This document shows, piece by piece, positions 54,560 to 62,192 of a DNA stretch of 64,000 nt. The notes below the pieces were generated by a model, which was given only the letters and a program-made list of their open reading frames with translations, was not told where the DNA came from and ran no database searches. A program made the translations under genes and the position numbers. Numbering within the stretch: the stretch's first letter is position 1; each line of letters starts with the position of its first letter. This DNA is from JAHQVK01 sp036788295 (lineage in GTDB: Bacteria > Myxococcota > Kuafuiibacteriia > Kuafuiibacteriales > Kuafuiibacteriaceae), in NCBI GenBank assembly GCA_036788295.1, contig DAIQNR010000016.1:1-64000 (forward strand), read 5' to 3'.

Positions 54560-54580
54560 TTTTCCGTCGAGCAGACCGAA
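54556..54580 (+). promoter_or_regulatory. Candidate sigma-28 promoter before cheY
   Basis: TTGATTTTC (54556-54564) and GACCGAA (54574-54580) loosely fit the TAAAGTTT / GCCGATAA pattern, with the -10-like part matching the element before flgM. A start near 54588 leaves a 43-nt leader for cheY. Similarity is modest. Confidence 0.3.
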
Positions 54581-54630
54581 TCGCACGGTGAAGGGCCGAG
54601 GTTCTCGCCTCCCCCACTTTGGAGAACATC

Positions 54631-55008
54631 ATGGCGGACAAGAACATCAAAATCCTCTCGGTGGACGACTTCTCCACCATGCGTCGCATCGTGAAGAACC
54701 TGCTGAAGCAGATCGGGTACCACGACGTGGACGAGGCGGAAAACGGCGAGGTCGCGCTCGAGCTCCTCCGGGACCGACACTACGATCTCATCATCAGCGA
54801 CTGGAACATGCCGGTGAAGTCGGGCATCGAGCTCCTCCGCGAGGTTCGCGCCGACCCCCGCCTCGCCAACACTCCGTTTCTCATGGTGACCGCCGAAGCG
54901 GAAAAGGACAACGTGCTCGAGGCGATGCAGGCCGGGGTGAACAACTACATCCTGAAGCCGTTCACCGCCAAGATCCTGGAAGACAAGCTGAAGGGCATCT
55001 TCGGCTGA
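54631..55008 (+). CDS. cheY: Chemotaxis response regulator CheY
   Basis: A 125-residue single-domain receiver. All functional residues fall at canonical positions from the ATG at 54631: D12, D13, phosphoacceptor D57 in SDWNMP, T87 and K109 in ILKPF. Phospho-CheY binds FliM and changes motor rotation. GGAGA lies just upstream. It is next to cheZ, but no other che gene is in the window. Confidence 0.95.
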   Translation: MADKNIKILSVDDFSTMRRIVKNLLKQIGYHDVDEAENGEVALELLRDRHYDLIISDWNMPVKSGIELLREVRADPRLANTPFLMVTAEAEKDNVLEAMQAGVNNYILKPFTAKILEDKLKGIFG

Positions 55009-55015
55009 GCCGGCC

Positions 55016-55585
55016 ATGTCGATGGACGGCCCACCCGTACAGACCCTCTCCGCACGCTTCGAGAGCATGCAGCGGGAGCTGCAGGACCTACTCAGGTATG
55101 TCAAGCGGACCCGAGCGACCTTGGGGGAGGTCGCAAAGGAGCTCCCAGACGCCAGCGTCGCCATCGGCGCCGTGGAACAGGCTACCGCCAAAGCAGCCCA
55201 CAACCTCCTGGGAATGGTCGAACAGGCGATGGAGGCCGACGAGCGCCTGATCGCCGGCCTCGAGCGGCTCGAGCAGGGGAGCGAGCCGATGAGGGAGGCC
55301 GTGGCCCCGCTTCGGGAAGAAGTCAGCGGGCAGATCGCCTTGATGGGCGAGATGATGATGGAGCTCTCTTTTCAAGATCTCACCGGCCAGAGCCTCACCC
55401 GGATCGCGAAGGGCCTCGAGGTGGTCGAGGCCCGCATCGCCCGCATTCTCGACCCCAGCCTGCCGGCGGCGGACGTCGGTCCGGGCGAGCCCAAAGTGGG
55501 TTCCATGTCCGGTCTGCGGCGTCTGCAGGAGTCGCAGGGGGGTGAAGACCGGCAAAACTGGGTTGACGAGCTGCTCGGCCGCTGA
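55016..55585 (+). CDS. cheZ: CheY phosphatase CheZ
   Basis: A 189-residue helical-bundle protein with the catalytic motif SFQDLTGQSL, where D121 and Q125 correspond to the active Asp and Gln of CheZ. The C-terminal peptide QNWVDELLGR parallels the CheY-binding tail (DDLL). It lies 8 bp after cheY and probably dephosphorylates it. Confidence 0.88.
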   Translation: MSMDGPPVQTLSARFESMQRELQDLLRYVKRTRATLGEVAKELPDASVAIGAVEQATAKAAHNLLGMVEQAMEADERLIAGLERLEQGSEPMREAVAPLREEVSGQIALMGEMMMELSFQDLTGQSLTRIAKGLEVVEARIARILDPSLPAADVGPGEPKVGSMSGLRRLQESQGGEDRQNWVDELLGR

Positions 55586-55625
55586 CCTAGACGAGTTGCT
55601 CTGCTCGACCGAGCGCCCCCCTTTG

Positions 55626-55697
55626 CTCGACCGAGGTCCTGCCTCTCGGCCCGAGCGCCCGCCACCCCCTCGACCGAGGTCCTGCCTCTCGGCCCGA
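55626..55697. repeat. Intergenic direct repeat, 29 bp twice
   Basis: Two identical 29-bp copies (55626-55654 and 55669-55697) with a 43-bp period begin CTCGACCGAGGTCC and end TCTCGGCCCGA. A related partial copy lies just before the first. They fill much of the 209-bp gap between cheZ and the convergent fliJ-like gene. Function is unknown; they may be part of a bidirectional terminator or a small repeat family. Confidence 0.7.
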
Positions 55698-55794
55698 CCC
55701 TCGGGTCCGTCCAACCATCGGCGTCTCGGCTCGAGGGAGGCGGCTTTCGCTGCTCTCTCGAAGCCTCGTCGCTTGGCGCACGGTCGCTTCCGTC

Positions 55795-56265
55795 TCAGCG
55801 AGGCCCCCCTTGGGCCCTCGGAGGGCGTCGGCCCTGCCATCGGCGCTGCGCGAGCTCGTCGAGGTCTAGGCGCTCCCTGCGCTCGAACGCCTTCTGCATG
55901 CTGGCCCGGCGCTGCTCGACGAGCGTCTTGACCGCCCGCTCCCGCACCGCTGCCGCGCGAAGCCGCTCCTCGACCGGATTCGTGATCTCTTGGTCGAAGC
56001 GGCGAAGCCGCCCCCCCAGCTCGGTCAACTCCTGGGTGATGCGCTCCGTGGCCACCCGCGAGACGAGGTAGAGGTCTCGGTCGAGCCGGCCGTAGTCGTC
56101 GATCACGGGGTTCTTCAGCGCAGTGTCGCGGCAGGCGTCGAGCCGTTCGAGAGCGGTGGTGAAGCGGTCTCTTCGCACGGCGACCTCGGTGAGGTCGGCT
56201 TCGGCGTACCGCCTCTCTCGTGAGAGCGCGTCGAGGGCCCGTTCGAGACGGGGAGTTCGGGTCAC
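55795..56265 (-). CDS. fliJ: FliJ-like flagellar export coiled-coil protein, relocated
   Basis: A 156-residue basic, mostly helical protein with charged heptads throughout (RLERALDALSRERRYAEADL, VEERLRAAAVRERAVKTLVEQ in parts) ending in an Arg/Gln-rich tail, matching FliJ, the export stalk that links FliI to FlhA. The GTG at 56265 has AGGTGG upstream. FliJ normally follows fliI; here it is alone and opposite in strand to its neighbours. The call rests on composition and context, so it is moderate. Confidence 0.6.
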   Translation of the reverse strand: MTRTPRLERALDALSRERRYAEADLTEVAVRRDRFTTALERLDACRDTALKNPVIDDYGRLDRDLYLVSRVATERITQELTELGGRLRRFDQEITNPVEERLRAAAVRERAVKTLVEQRRASMQKAFERRERLDLDELAQRRWQGRRPPRAQGGPR

Positions 56266-56300
56266 GCCCACCTGATCGGACGCTCGGACCGGCTCATGAG

Positions 56301-56316
56301 CGGCAAGCCGCTTGAT
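56301..56316 (+). promoter_or_regulatory. Weak sigma-54-type promoter before flgF
   Basis: CGGCAAG (56301-56307), four bases, TTGA (56312-56315): three mismatches to TGGCACG-N4-TTGC. The GG is intact. The predicted start near 56327 gives a 38-nt leader containing the AAGGAG site of flgF. Confidence 0.35.
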
Positions 56317-56364
56317 GTCTCGGTAGGACCGCCGATGGGGTGTCTCGGAAGGAGACGGATCACA

Positions 56365-57075
56365 ATGGGACACGGGATCCATATGGCAGCGGCGGGCGCA
56401 GTCGCGCGTCGCACCCAGCTCGACATCACCGCCAACAACCTCGCGAACGCCACCACCACCGGATACCGGGCTCAGCGGGTCAACTTTCAGGAGGTGCTCT
56501 TCAGCGAGGCCGCTCCAAACCGCCACTTGGTCGCGGTCGGACGCCCCATGGTCAGCTGGGAGCGGGGGGCGGTGGAGCAGACCGGCCGTCCCCTCGACCT
56601 GGCGCTCTCCGAGGAGGGCTTCTTCGTCGCCGAGGGGATCGGGGGCCGGGTGCTGCTGCGGAGCGTCTCGGTCCAGCTCGACCCGAACGGCGTGCTGAAG
56701 GACACCGCGGGCCGAACCCTCCGCCTCGCTGGCGGTGACGCTGCGCTCGACCCGAACGCGGCGATCGAGGTCACGGACCGAGGCCAGGTTCGGCAAGACG
56801 GCCGAGAGGTGGCGCGGCTCCTGATGGTCAACGTCCCCGACCAGCGCGGCCTGTCCCCGGTGGGGCTCGGTGGCTACGTCACCACGCTCGAGTCCGGGGC
56901 GGCCTTTCCCATCTCGGCCGAGGTCGTGACCGGCGCCCTCGAGAAGAGCAACGTCAACCCGGTCACCGACATGGTGCGAATGCTTCAGCTCGAGCGGGAC
57001 TTTCAGTCTCTGACTCGGGTCATCCACGCGTACCGCGAGGCGGACGAAGGCGTCATCGACGCTTCGCAGCGCTGA
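56365..57075 (+). CDS. flgF: Flagellar basal-body rod protein FlgF
   Basis: A 236-residue rod protein. It has the N-terminal LDITANNLANATTTGYRA, a middle SEEGFFVAEG and the C-terminal LEKSNVNPVTDMVRMLQLERDFQSL (in parts) typical of FlgE/F/G proteins. It precedes flgG, so FlgF is favoured. ATG 56365 has AAGGAG about 11 bases upstream. Confidence 0.9.
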   Translation: MGHGIHMAAAGAVARRTQLDITANNLANATTTGYRAQRVNFQEVLFSEAAPNRHLVAVGRPMVSWERGAVEQTGRPLDLALSEEGFFVAEGIGGRVLLRSVSVQLDPNGVLKDTAGRTLRLAGGDAALDPNAAIEVTDRGQVRQDGREVARLLMVNVPDQRGLSPVGLGGYVTTLESGAAFPISAEVVTGALEKSNVNPVTDMVRMLQLERDFQSLTRVIHAYREADEGVIDASQR

Positions 57076-57107
57076 GTTTCAGGAACCATCAGACAAGGAG
57101 ACACGAC

Positions 57108-57899
57108 ATGACCCGAGCGCTCTACTCCGCCGCCACCGGCATGCACGCCCAGCAGCTCAAGATCGACGTCATCGCGAACAACCTCGCGAACGTCAACACC
57201 GACGGCTTCAAGCAGAGCCGTCCCGAATTCCAGGACCTCATCTACCAGAACATGAAGCTGGCCGGTGCGGCGTCCTCGCTGAACACCGTGGCCCCGATCG
57301 GCCTTCAGGTCGGCCTCGGGGTTCGCCCATCGGCGACGGTGCGAAACTTCGAGCAGGGGCAGCTCAAGCAGACCGGCAACCCGCTCGACATCGCGATCTC
57401 CGAAGAGGGCCTCCTGTCGGTGCGCCTGCCCACCGGGGAGATCGCCTACACCCGCAGCGGAGCGCTGAAGATCGACGACCGGGGCCAGCTCACCACGTCG
57501 CAAGGCTACCTGCTCGAGCCCCCGATCACGCTGCCCCCGGACACGAACCCCGACCGCCTCACCATCACGGCCGACGGGACGGTCACCGCCCGCTCCGCTC
57601 ACGACCAGCGGGAGATCGACCTGGGCCGGCTCCGCATGGTGCGGCTGCTCAACCAGGGCAGCCTCGAGGCGCTCGGCAACAACCTGTACCGGCTCACCGG
57701 CGACCCCCGCGCCCTCATCGAGGGCTACCCGACGGAAGAGGGCTTCGGCTCGATCCAGCAGGGCTATCTCGAGTCCTCGAACGTGAAGGTCGTCGAGGAG
57801 ATGATCGCCATGATCACCGGCCAGCGCGCCTACGAGGCGAACTCCCGAGTCATTCAGACCGCGGACCGGATGCTCGAAGAAGCCAACCGGCTGAGGTGA
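57108..57899 (+). CDS. flgG: Flagellar distal rod protein FlgG
   Basis: A 263-residue rod protein: MTRALYSAATGMHAQQLKIDVIANNLANVNTDGFK (in parts), the DIAISEEGLLSV strand, and the C-terminal SSNVKVVEEMIAMITGQRAYEANSRVIQ coil. GGAG precedes the ATG. A normal FlgG. Confidence 0.96.
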   Translation: MTRALYSAATGMHAQQLKIDVIANNLANVNTDGFKQSRPEFQDLIYQNMKLAGAASSLNTVAPIGLQVGLGVRPSATVRNFEQGQLKQTGNPLDIAISEEGLLSVRLPTGEIAYTRSGALKIDDRGQLTTSQGYLLEPPITLPPDTNPDRLTITADGTVTARSAHDQREIDLGRLRMVRLLNQGSLEALGNNLYRLTGDPRALIEGYPTEEGFGSIQQGYLESSNVKVVEEMIAMITGQRAYEANSRVIQTADRMLEEANRLR

Positions 57900-57902
57900 A
57901 CC

Positions 57903-58607
57903 ATGCGGCGCATCATCCCATCACTCGTCGGCTGCTTGCTTCTGCATTTTGGCCAGCCAAAGGCGGCGCTCGCCGCGGACGGCCGGTTCGGGACCCCGCA
58001 GGAGGCGGTCGAGCGCGTCGCCGCGGAGGTGATCGGGGACGCGCTGCCGATCTCTTTGCCGAAGGGCGCGTTCGAGGGGCTGCCTCCCCCAGGGCCCCAA
58101 ATATCCTTCCGGGCGATCGCGCTCGCCGTGGACGAGGCCCACTTTCGGCTGTCGGTGCGGGTCGAAGCCCACGGCGCGCGCGCGGTGCTCGCCCGCCGGG
58201 ACTACACCTTCCCGTGGACGATCTCGGAGCCGATCGTGGTGCCGAAGCGCGTGATTCGGGCGGGCAGTCTCATCGTGGACGAGGACCTCGAGGTACGGAC
58301 GGTCGACCTCGACGGAAGTCACGACGAGCTGGTCGTCTCGCTCGATGGACTCGTGGGACGAGTGGCCCGCCGGACCCTGCTCCCCGGGCGGCCGGTCGCC
58401 GCCCGGTCGCTCGAGCTGCCCGCGGTGATCCGCCGAGGCTCGCCGGTGACCGTCTCGGTGTACCTGGGGCGGATGGAGGTATCCATGGAGGGCGAGGCGA
58501 TGTCCGATGGGGCCGTCGGTGACGACATTCGGGTGCTGAACCCCACATCGAAGCGGGTTCTCTTTGGCCGGGTCACCGGCCACGGACATGTGGAGGTGGG
58601 CCGATGA
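57903..58607 (+). CDS. flgA: Flagellar P-ring chaperone FlgA
   Basis: A 234-residue exported protein: a signal peptide to about residue 24, a variable middle and the SAF-type C-terminal domain (IVVPKRVIRAGSLIVDEDLEVRTVDLD, LLPGRPVAARSLE, DDIRVLNPTSKRVLFGRVTGHGHVEV, read in parts). It helps assemble the FlgI ring in the periplasm. It starts 3 bp after flgG and overlaps flgH by 4 bp. Confidence 0.88.
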   Translation: MRRIIPSLVGCLLLHFGQPKAALAADGRFGTPQEAVERVAAEVIGDALPISLPKGAFEGLPPPGPQISFRAIALAVDEAHFRLSVRVEAHGARAVLARRDYTFPWTISEPIVVPKRVIRAGSLIVDEDLEVRTVDLDGSHDELVVSLDGLVGRVARRTLLPGRPVAARSLELPAVIRRGSPVTVSVYLGRMEVSMEGEAMSDGAVGDDIRVLNPTSKRVLFGRVTGHGHVEVGR

Positions 58608-59284
58608 GGTCCGTAGTCGTGCCGTGTGGTCTGCTCCTCGCCGGGTGCGGCGTTGGGCACGTCAAGGATTACACTCCCAAGCAGCGGGCGTACGAGCCCC
58701 CGGCGCCGTGCCTCGCGGACGGCGCTCCGCTCGAGCCCGGTCAGCTGTGGTCTCCGCGGGCGAAGAACCTCTTTCGAGACATTCGAGCCTACCAGGTCTG
58801 CGACATCCTCCGCGTGGATATCGTGGAGCGGTCGAGCGCGACCAACAACGCCCAGACCAGGGTGGACAGCGATGGGAGCCTCACGTTCGGCGCCGACGTG
58901 TTGAATCAGTTGAAGGTCCGGGGCCCGATGGGCGCAGACCCGTCGCGACTGCTCGACATCACGAACCGCCTCCGCTCCGACCGGGCCGGCAACACGCGCC
59001 GCGGCGGTGACGTCAGCTTCTCGATCTCGGCGACGGTCAAGCAGGTGTTGGGCAACGGCAACCTGTTCGTGGAAGGCGAGACCGTCGTGCTCGTCAACAG
59101 CGAAGAGAACCATTTCTATGTCAGCGGGGTGGCCCGGCCCGAGGACGTGCTCGCCGACAACTCGATCCGGTCGAGCCGCCTCGCCGACGCCCACATCGAA
59201 TTCACCGGCCGGGGCGTGATCGCCGAGAGCCAGGAGCCGGGCTGGCTGGCCCGCATCTGGAACTGGGTCTTGAACCCGCTGTGA
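58604..59284 (+). CDS. flgH: Flagellar L-ring lipoprotein FlgH
   Basis: A 226-residue outer-membrane ring protein. Signal peptide with lipobox LLAGC (Cys15). The mature part has GQLWSPRAKNLFRDIRAYQVCDIL, and VRVDIVERSSATNNA and FVEGETVVLVNSEENHFYVSGVARPEDV near the conserved FlgH core. It overlaps flgA by 4 bp. Confidence 0.94.
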   Translation: MRSVVVPCGLLLAGCGVGHVKDYTPKQRAYEPPAPCLADGAPLEPGQLWSPRAKNLFRDIRAYQVCDILRVDIVERSSATNNAQTRVDSDGSLTFGADVLNQLKVRGPMGADPSRLLDITNRLRSDRAGNTRRGGDVSFSISATVKQVLGNGNLFVEGETVVLVNSEENHFYVSGVARPEDVLADNSIRSSRLADAHIEFTGRGVIAESQEPGWLARIWNWVLNPL

Positions 59285-59309
59285 GCGGGCATCAGAAAGG
59301 GATACCAAG

Positions 59310-60440
59310 ATGCTAGCCGCCTTCCATCCTGCCGCGCTCAAAAGAGCGGTCGCGCTGTCGTCGCTCACCCTCGCCATCTTCGTGCCGGCTCGGCCGGCCC
59401 ACGCCGTTCGCATCAAGGATCTCGTCGAGGTCCGAGGGGTACGAACCAACGCGTTGACCGGCTACGGCCTCGTCGTCGGGCTCCCTGGGACCGGCGACAG
59501 CCGACGAACCATCTTCACCAACCAGTCGCTCGCGGCGATGCTCCAGCGGATGGGGGTCAACGTGGATCCCACCCGGATCGACGTCACCAACACCGCGGCG
59601 GTGATGGTCACCGCCGAGCTCCCCGCCTTTGCCGCGGTGGGCGACAAGGTCGATGTCCTCGTCAGCGCCATCGGCGACTCTCGGAGCCTCGCGAGCGGCA
59701 CCTTGATCCTCACCGAGCTGAAGGGCCCCGACGGGAAGGTCTATGCCCTGTCCCAAGGCCCGCTCACCGTGGGGGGCTTCGGGGTGTCTTCGGCCCTCGT
59801 GGACATTCGACGAAACAACCCCACCTCGGCCCACATCCCGGGAGGAGCGAAGGTCGAGCAGCCGCTGCCGAGCAGCTTCGTCACCGACAACGCGGTGGTC
59901 CTCATCCTCAACGAAGCCGACTTCACCACCGCGGGGCGCATCGTCGCCGCGGTCAACGGGGCCATGCAGGGGGAGCTGGCCAAGGCGGTCAACCCCGGAC
60001 AGGTGCAGGTCCAGATCCCGGCGCCCTACCAGGCGAGCCCGGTCGCGTTCATCTCCGAGCTCGAGGGGATCGATGTCATCGCCGACCGCAAGGCCCGGGT
60101 CGTCATCAGCGAGCGGACGGGGACGGTGGTGGTGGGCGGCAACGTCACCCTCTCGCCGGCGGCGGTGGCCCACGGAAACCTCAACATCGCCGTCATCACC
60201 CAGTTTGGGGTGTCGCAGCCGCCGCCGCTGTCCACCGCCGGCCAAACGGTCATCGTACCGAACGTCGGGGTGACCGTTCAGGAGGACGAGAGCGAGGTCG
60301 TGGCCGTGCCGGCGACGACCACGGTGGACGAGATGGTGCGGGCGCTCAACGCGCTCGGGGCGACCCCCCGGGATCTCATGGCGATCTTCCAGGCGCTTCA
60401 TCGCGCCGGCGCGCTGAACGCCGAGCTGGAGGTCATGTGA
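59310..60440 (+). CDS. flgI: Flagellar P-ring protein FlgI
   Basis: A 376-residue periplasmic ring protein. Signal peptide to about residue 30, then VRIKDLVEVRGVRTNALTGYGLVVGLPGTGD, VMVTAELPAFAAVGDKVDVLVSAIGDSRSLASGTL (in parts) and the C-terminal LMAIFQALHRAGALNAELEVM. Its stop is in the flgJ start (GTGA). Confidence 0.95.
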   Translation: MLAAFHPAALKRAVALSSLTLAIFVPARPAHAVRIKDLVEVRGVRTNALTGYGLVVGLPGTGDSRRTIFTNQSLAAMLQRMGVNVDPTRIDVTNTAAVMVTAELPAFAAVGDKVDVLVSAIGDSRSLASGTLILTELKGPDGKVYALSQGPLTVGGFGVSSALVDIRRNNPTSAHIPGGAKVEQPLPSSFVTDNAVVLILNEADFTTAGRIVAAVNGAMQGELAKAVNPGQVQVQIPAPYQASPVAFISELEGIDVIADRKARVVISERTGTVVVGGNVTLSPAAVAHGNLNIAVITQFGVSQPPPLSTAGQTVIVPNVGVTVQEDESEVVAVPATTTVDEMVRALNALGATPRDLMAIFQALHRAGALNAELEVM

Positions 60441-61156
60441 GCGTCATCGGGCCGATCGCGCCGCCCCGCGCCTCCTCTGGGGGCGACCTTCGCGACGCCG
60501 CTCGACAGCTCGAGGCGGTGTTCGTGGGCATGATGTTCGAGGAGATGGCCAAAGGCATCGACGGGGAGGACGGGCTCTTTCCGAAGTCTCCGGGCTCGGA
60601 GATGTACGAGCAGTGGTTTCGCTCCGCGGTCGCGACCGAGTTCTCGCGAAGCGGCGGGCTCGGACTCGGCGACCTGCTCGCCGAGCGCTTTGGCGCAGCG
60701 AAGCTCCCCGAGTCCTTGGCCCCACCCCCGAACCCCGCGGGGAAGACGGCGTCCAGCTCGGACCACCGCCGACCTCCGCCGGTCGTTGGTCCGGTCACCT
60801 CGAGCTTTGGCCCCCGCGTCCACCCCGTGACCGGTCACCCTGGCCACCACAACGGGGTGGACATCGGCGCGCCGGTCGGGACCCCGGTCCGCGTCCCCTT
60901 CGCTGGCCGGGTCATCGAGGCTGGAGAGGACGACAAGCTCGGGCGCTTCGTGAAGGTCGAGCATCGGGGCGGCTACCGCTCGCTGTATGCCCACCTCGAC
61001 GCCCACGGGGTCGTCGCCGGCCAAGAGATCGACACCGGGGCCTCGATCGGGACGAGCGGGGCCACCGGTCGCGTCACCGGCCCCCACCTTCATTTTGCTG
61101 TGTACCGGGACGGAGCGCCGGTCGACCCGGCCCGCTTCGTCCGCCTCGCCCCCTGA
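60437..61156 (+). CDS. flgJ: FlgJ-type rod-binding protein with C-terminal M23 peptidase
   Basis: A 239-residue fusion. Residues 15-90 are the FlgJ rod-binding domain (RDAARQLEAVFVGMMFEEM, DGLFPKSPGSEMYEQWFR). Residues 115-239 are an M23/LytM endopeptidase with H138 and D142 in HHNGVDIG, H186 in YAHLD, and H219 in GPHLHF. The classical FlgJ carries a glucosaminidase instead; here a peptide-bond-cleaving domain would clear peptidoglycan for the rod. It has no signal peptide, as expected if it exits through the flagellar gate. Confidence 0.88.
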   Translation: MSVIGPIAPPRASSGGDLRDAARQLEAVFVGMMFEEMAKGIDGEDGLFPKSPGSEMYEQWFRSAVATEFSRSGGLGLGDLLAERFGAAKLPESLAPPPNPAGKTASSSDHRRPPPVVGPVTSSFGPRVHPVTGHPGHHNGVDIGAPVGTPVRVPFAGRVIEAGEDDKLGRFVKVEHRGGYRSLYAHLDAHGVVAGQEIDTGASIGTSGATGRVTGPHLHFAVYRDGAPVDPARFVRLAP

Positions 61157-61255
61157 CCGCCCTCCCGCGCCTCGCGGCGCCGCCTCTGCCCGTCACCAGC
61201 CTGACGTCCAGGCCGACGAAATTCCGGCAGTGACCCAAAATGTGACGGCCGGCCG

Positions 61256-61283
61256 TCAAGGTTTCGACGGAGCGACCGAACGA
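61256..61283 (+). promoter_or_regulatory. Candidate sigma-28 promoter before flgM
   Basis: TCAAGGTTT (61256-61264) and ACCGAACGA (61275-61283) resemble the FliA consensus. The start site would lie within about ten bases of the flgM ATG (61295) and cut the AGAGGA site, so it is a candidate only. Confidence 0.35.
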
Positions 61284-61294
61284 AGAGGATCGAG

Positions 61295-61663
61295 ATGCTG
61301 CACGACATCACCCATCCCCAGCTTCATGCCGCCCTCCGGGTCGACCGTGGGATCGATGCCCGCGCTCCGGACGAGGCTCAGCCCTCGAACGCCCCGAAGT
61401 CCCCCCAAGACCGCCCCAAGGCGCCCGAGCGGCGGCCGGCCCGCGGCCCTGGAGCACGCAGCTCGGATGCGGAGGCGGTCCAGTTTCGGCGGGAGGACAC
61501 GTCCCTCTCCCAGCTCTACCGGGCCACGCGCGCGGCGGAGGAGGGGTCTCGCAAGGAGAAAGTACAAGCTCTTCGTCAAGCGGTTCAAAATGGGACATAC
61601 CGTCCGAACTTGGTGAGTGTCGCGGAGAGAATGCTCTCCCATGGTGAGTTCGACCCATTCTGA
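61295..61663 (+). CDS. flgM: Anti-sigma-28 factor FlgM
   Basis: A 122-residue protein with a low-complexity Pro/Arg-rich N-terminus and a C-terminal FlgM module: KEKVQALRQAVQNGTYRPN...VAERMLS, the helix pair that binds FliA. After hook completion it is exported, freeing FliA. It is placed before flgN-like, flgK and flgL, the usual late block. Confidence 0.9.
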   Translation: MLHDITHPQLHAALRVDRGIDARAPDEAQPSNAPKSPQDRPKAPERRPARGPGARSSDAEAVQFRREDTSLSQLYRATRAAEEGSRKEKVQALRQAVQNGTYRPNLVSVAERMLSHGEFDPF

Positions 61664-61678
61664 GAGGACGGACAGGAC

Positions 61679-62179
61679 GTGACCCAAGCACCCGGATTTC
61701 CAACCTTTGTCTCCCGCTGCCTCGATTCGGTCGAGGAGGAGCGGGAGCTGCTCGTTAGGCTCGCGACGGCGGCCCGTAGCTCCCGTGCGGTCCCCGCCGG
61801 GCGCGCCGGCCAGCCCGAGCTCGAACGTCTGCTCGATGAGCAGGCAGAACTTTGCATCGCGCTCGAGCGGTGCCGGATGGCCCGGGGAGGCTGGCTCGCC
61901 GAGGCCGGACACGCGGCACGCGACTTGCTAATGGTGTTGCTCGGGCAGAGCCCCAGGGAGGGACATTCGGAGCTGGTGGAGCGATTCAAACGCCACGCCG
62001 ACGCGGCGGAAGCGGCCCAGAGGGAGATCGACGTGAATCGAGAGTTCTTCGGGGTCGCGCTCGCGTCCCTCGAAGAGGTGGTCGAGGCGGTCGCAGGGGT
62101 TGGACGGGCGGAAGTTTATGATGAACGAGGCAGCAGCGCGAGCGATGCGCGAGCCATTTGTTTGTCCACGGTGACCTGA
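61679..62179 (+). CDS. flgN: FlgN-like export chaperone
   Basis: A 166-residue helical protein starting at GTG 61679. Charged amphipathic helices (VEEERELLVRLATAARSS, LERLLDEQAELCIALERC) and a C-terminal AAQREIDVNREFFGVALASLEEVVE fit FlgN, the chaperone of FlgK and FlgL. Sequence identity is low by eye; position between flgM and flgK is the strongest support. Confidence 0.72.
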   Translation: MTQAPGFPTFVSRCLDSVEEERELLVRLATAARSSRAVPAGRAGQPELERLLDEQAELCIALERCRMARGGWLAEAGHAARDLLMVLLGQSPREGHSELVERFKRHADAAEAAQREIDVNREFFGVALASLEEVVEAVAGVGRAEVYDERGSSASDARAICLSTVT

Positions 62180-62192
62180 AGGAGTTTCGATC

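Noticed and set aside
55542..55931. Plus-strand ORF across the cheZ-fliJ gap
   Set aside because: It consists largely of translated direct repeats and Pro/Arg-rich sequence, with no ribosome-binding site seen.
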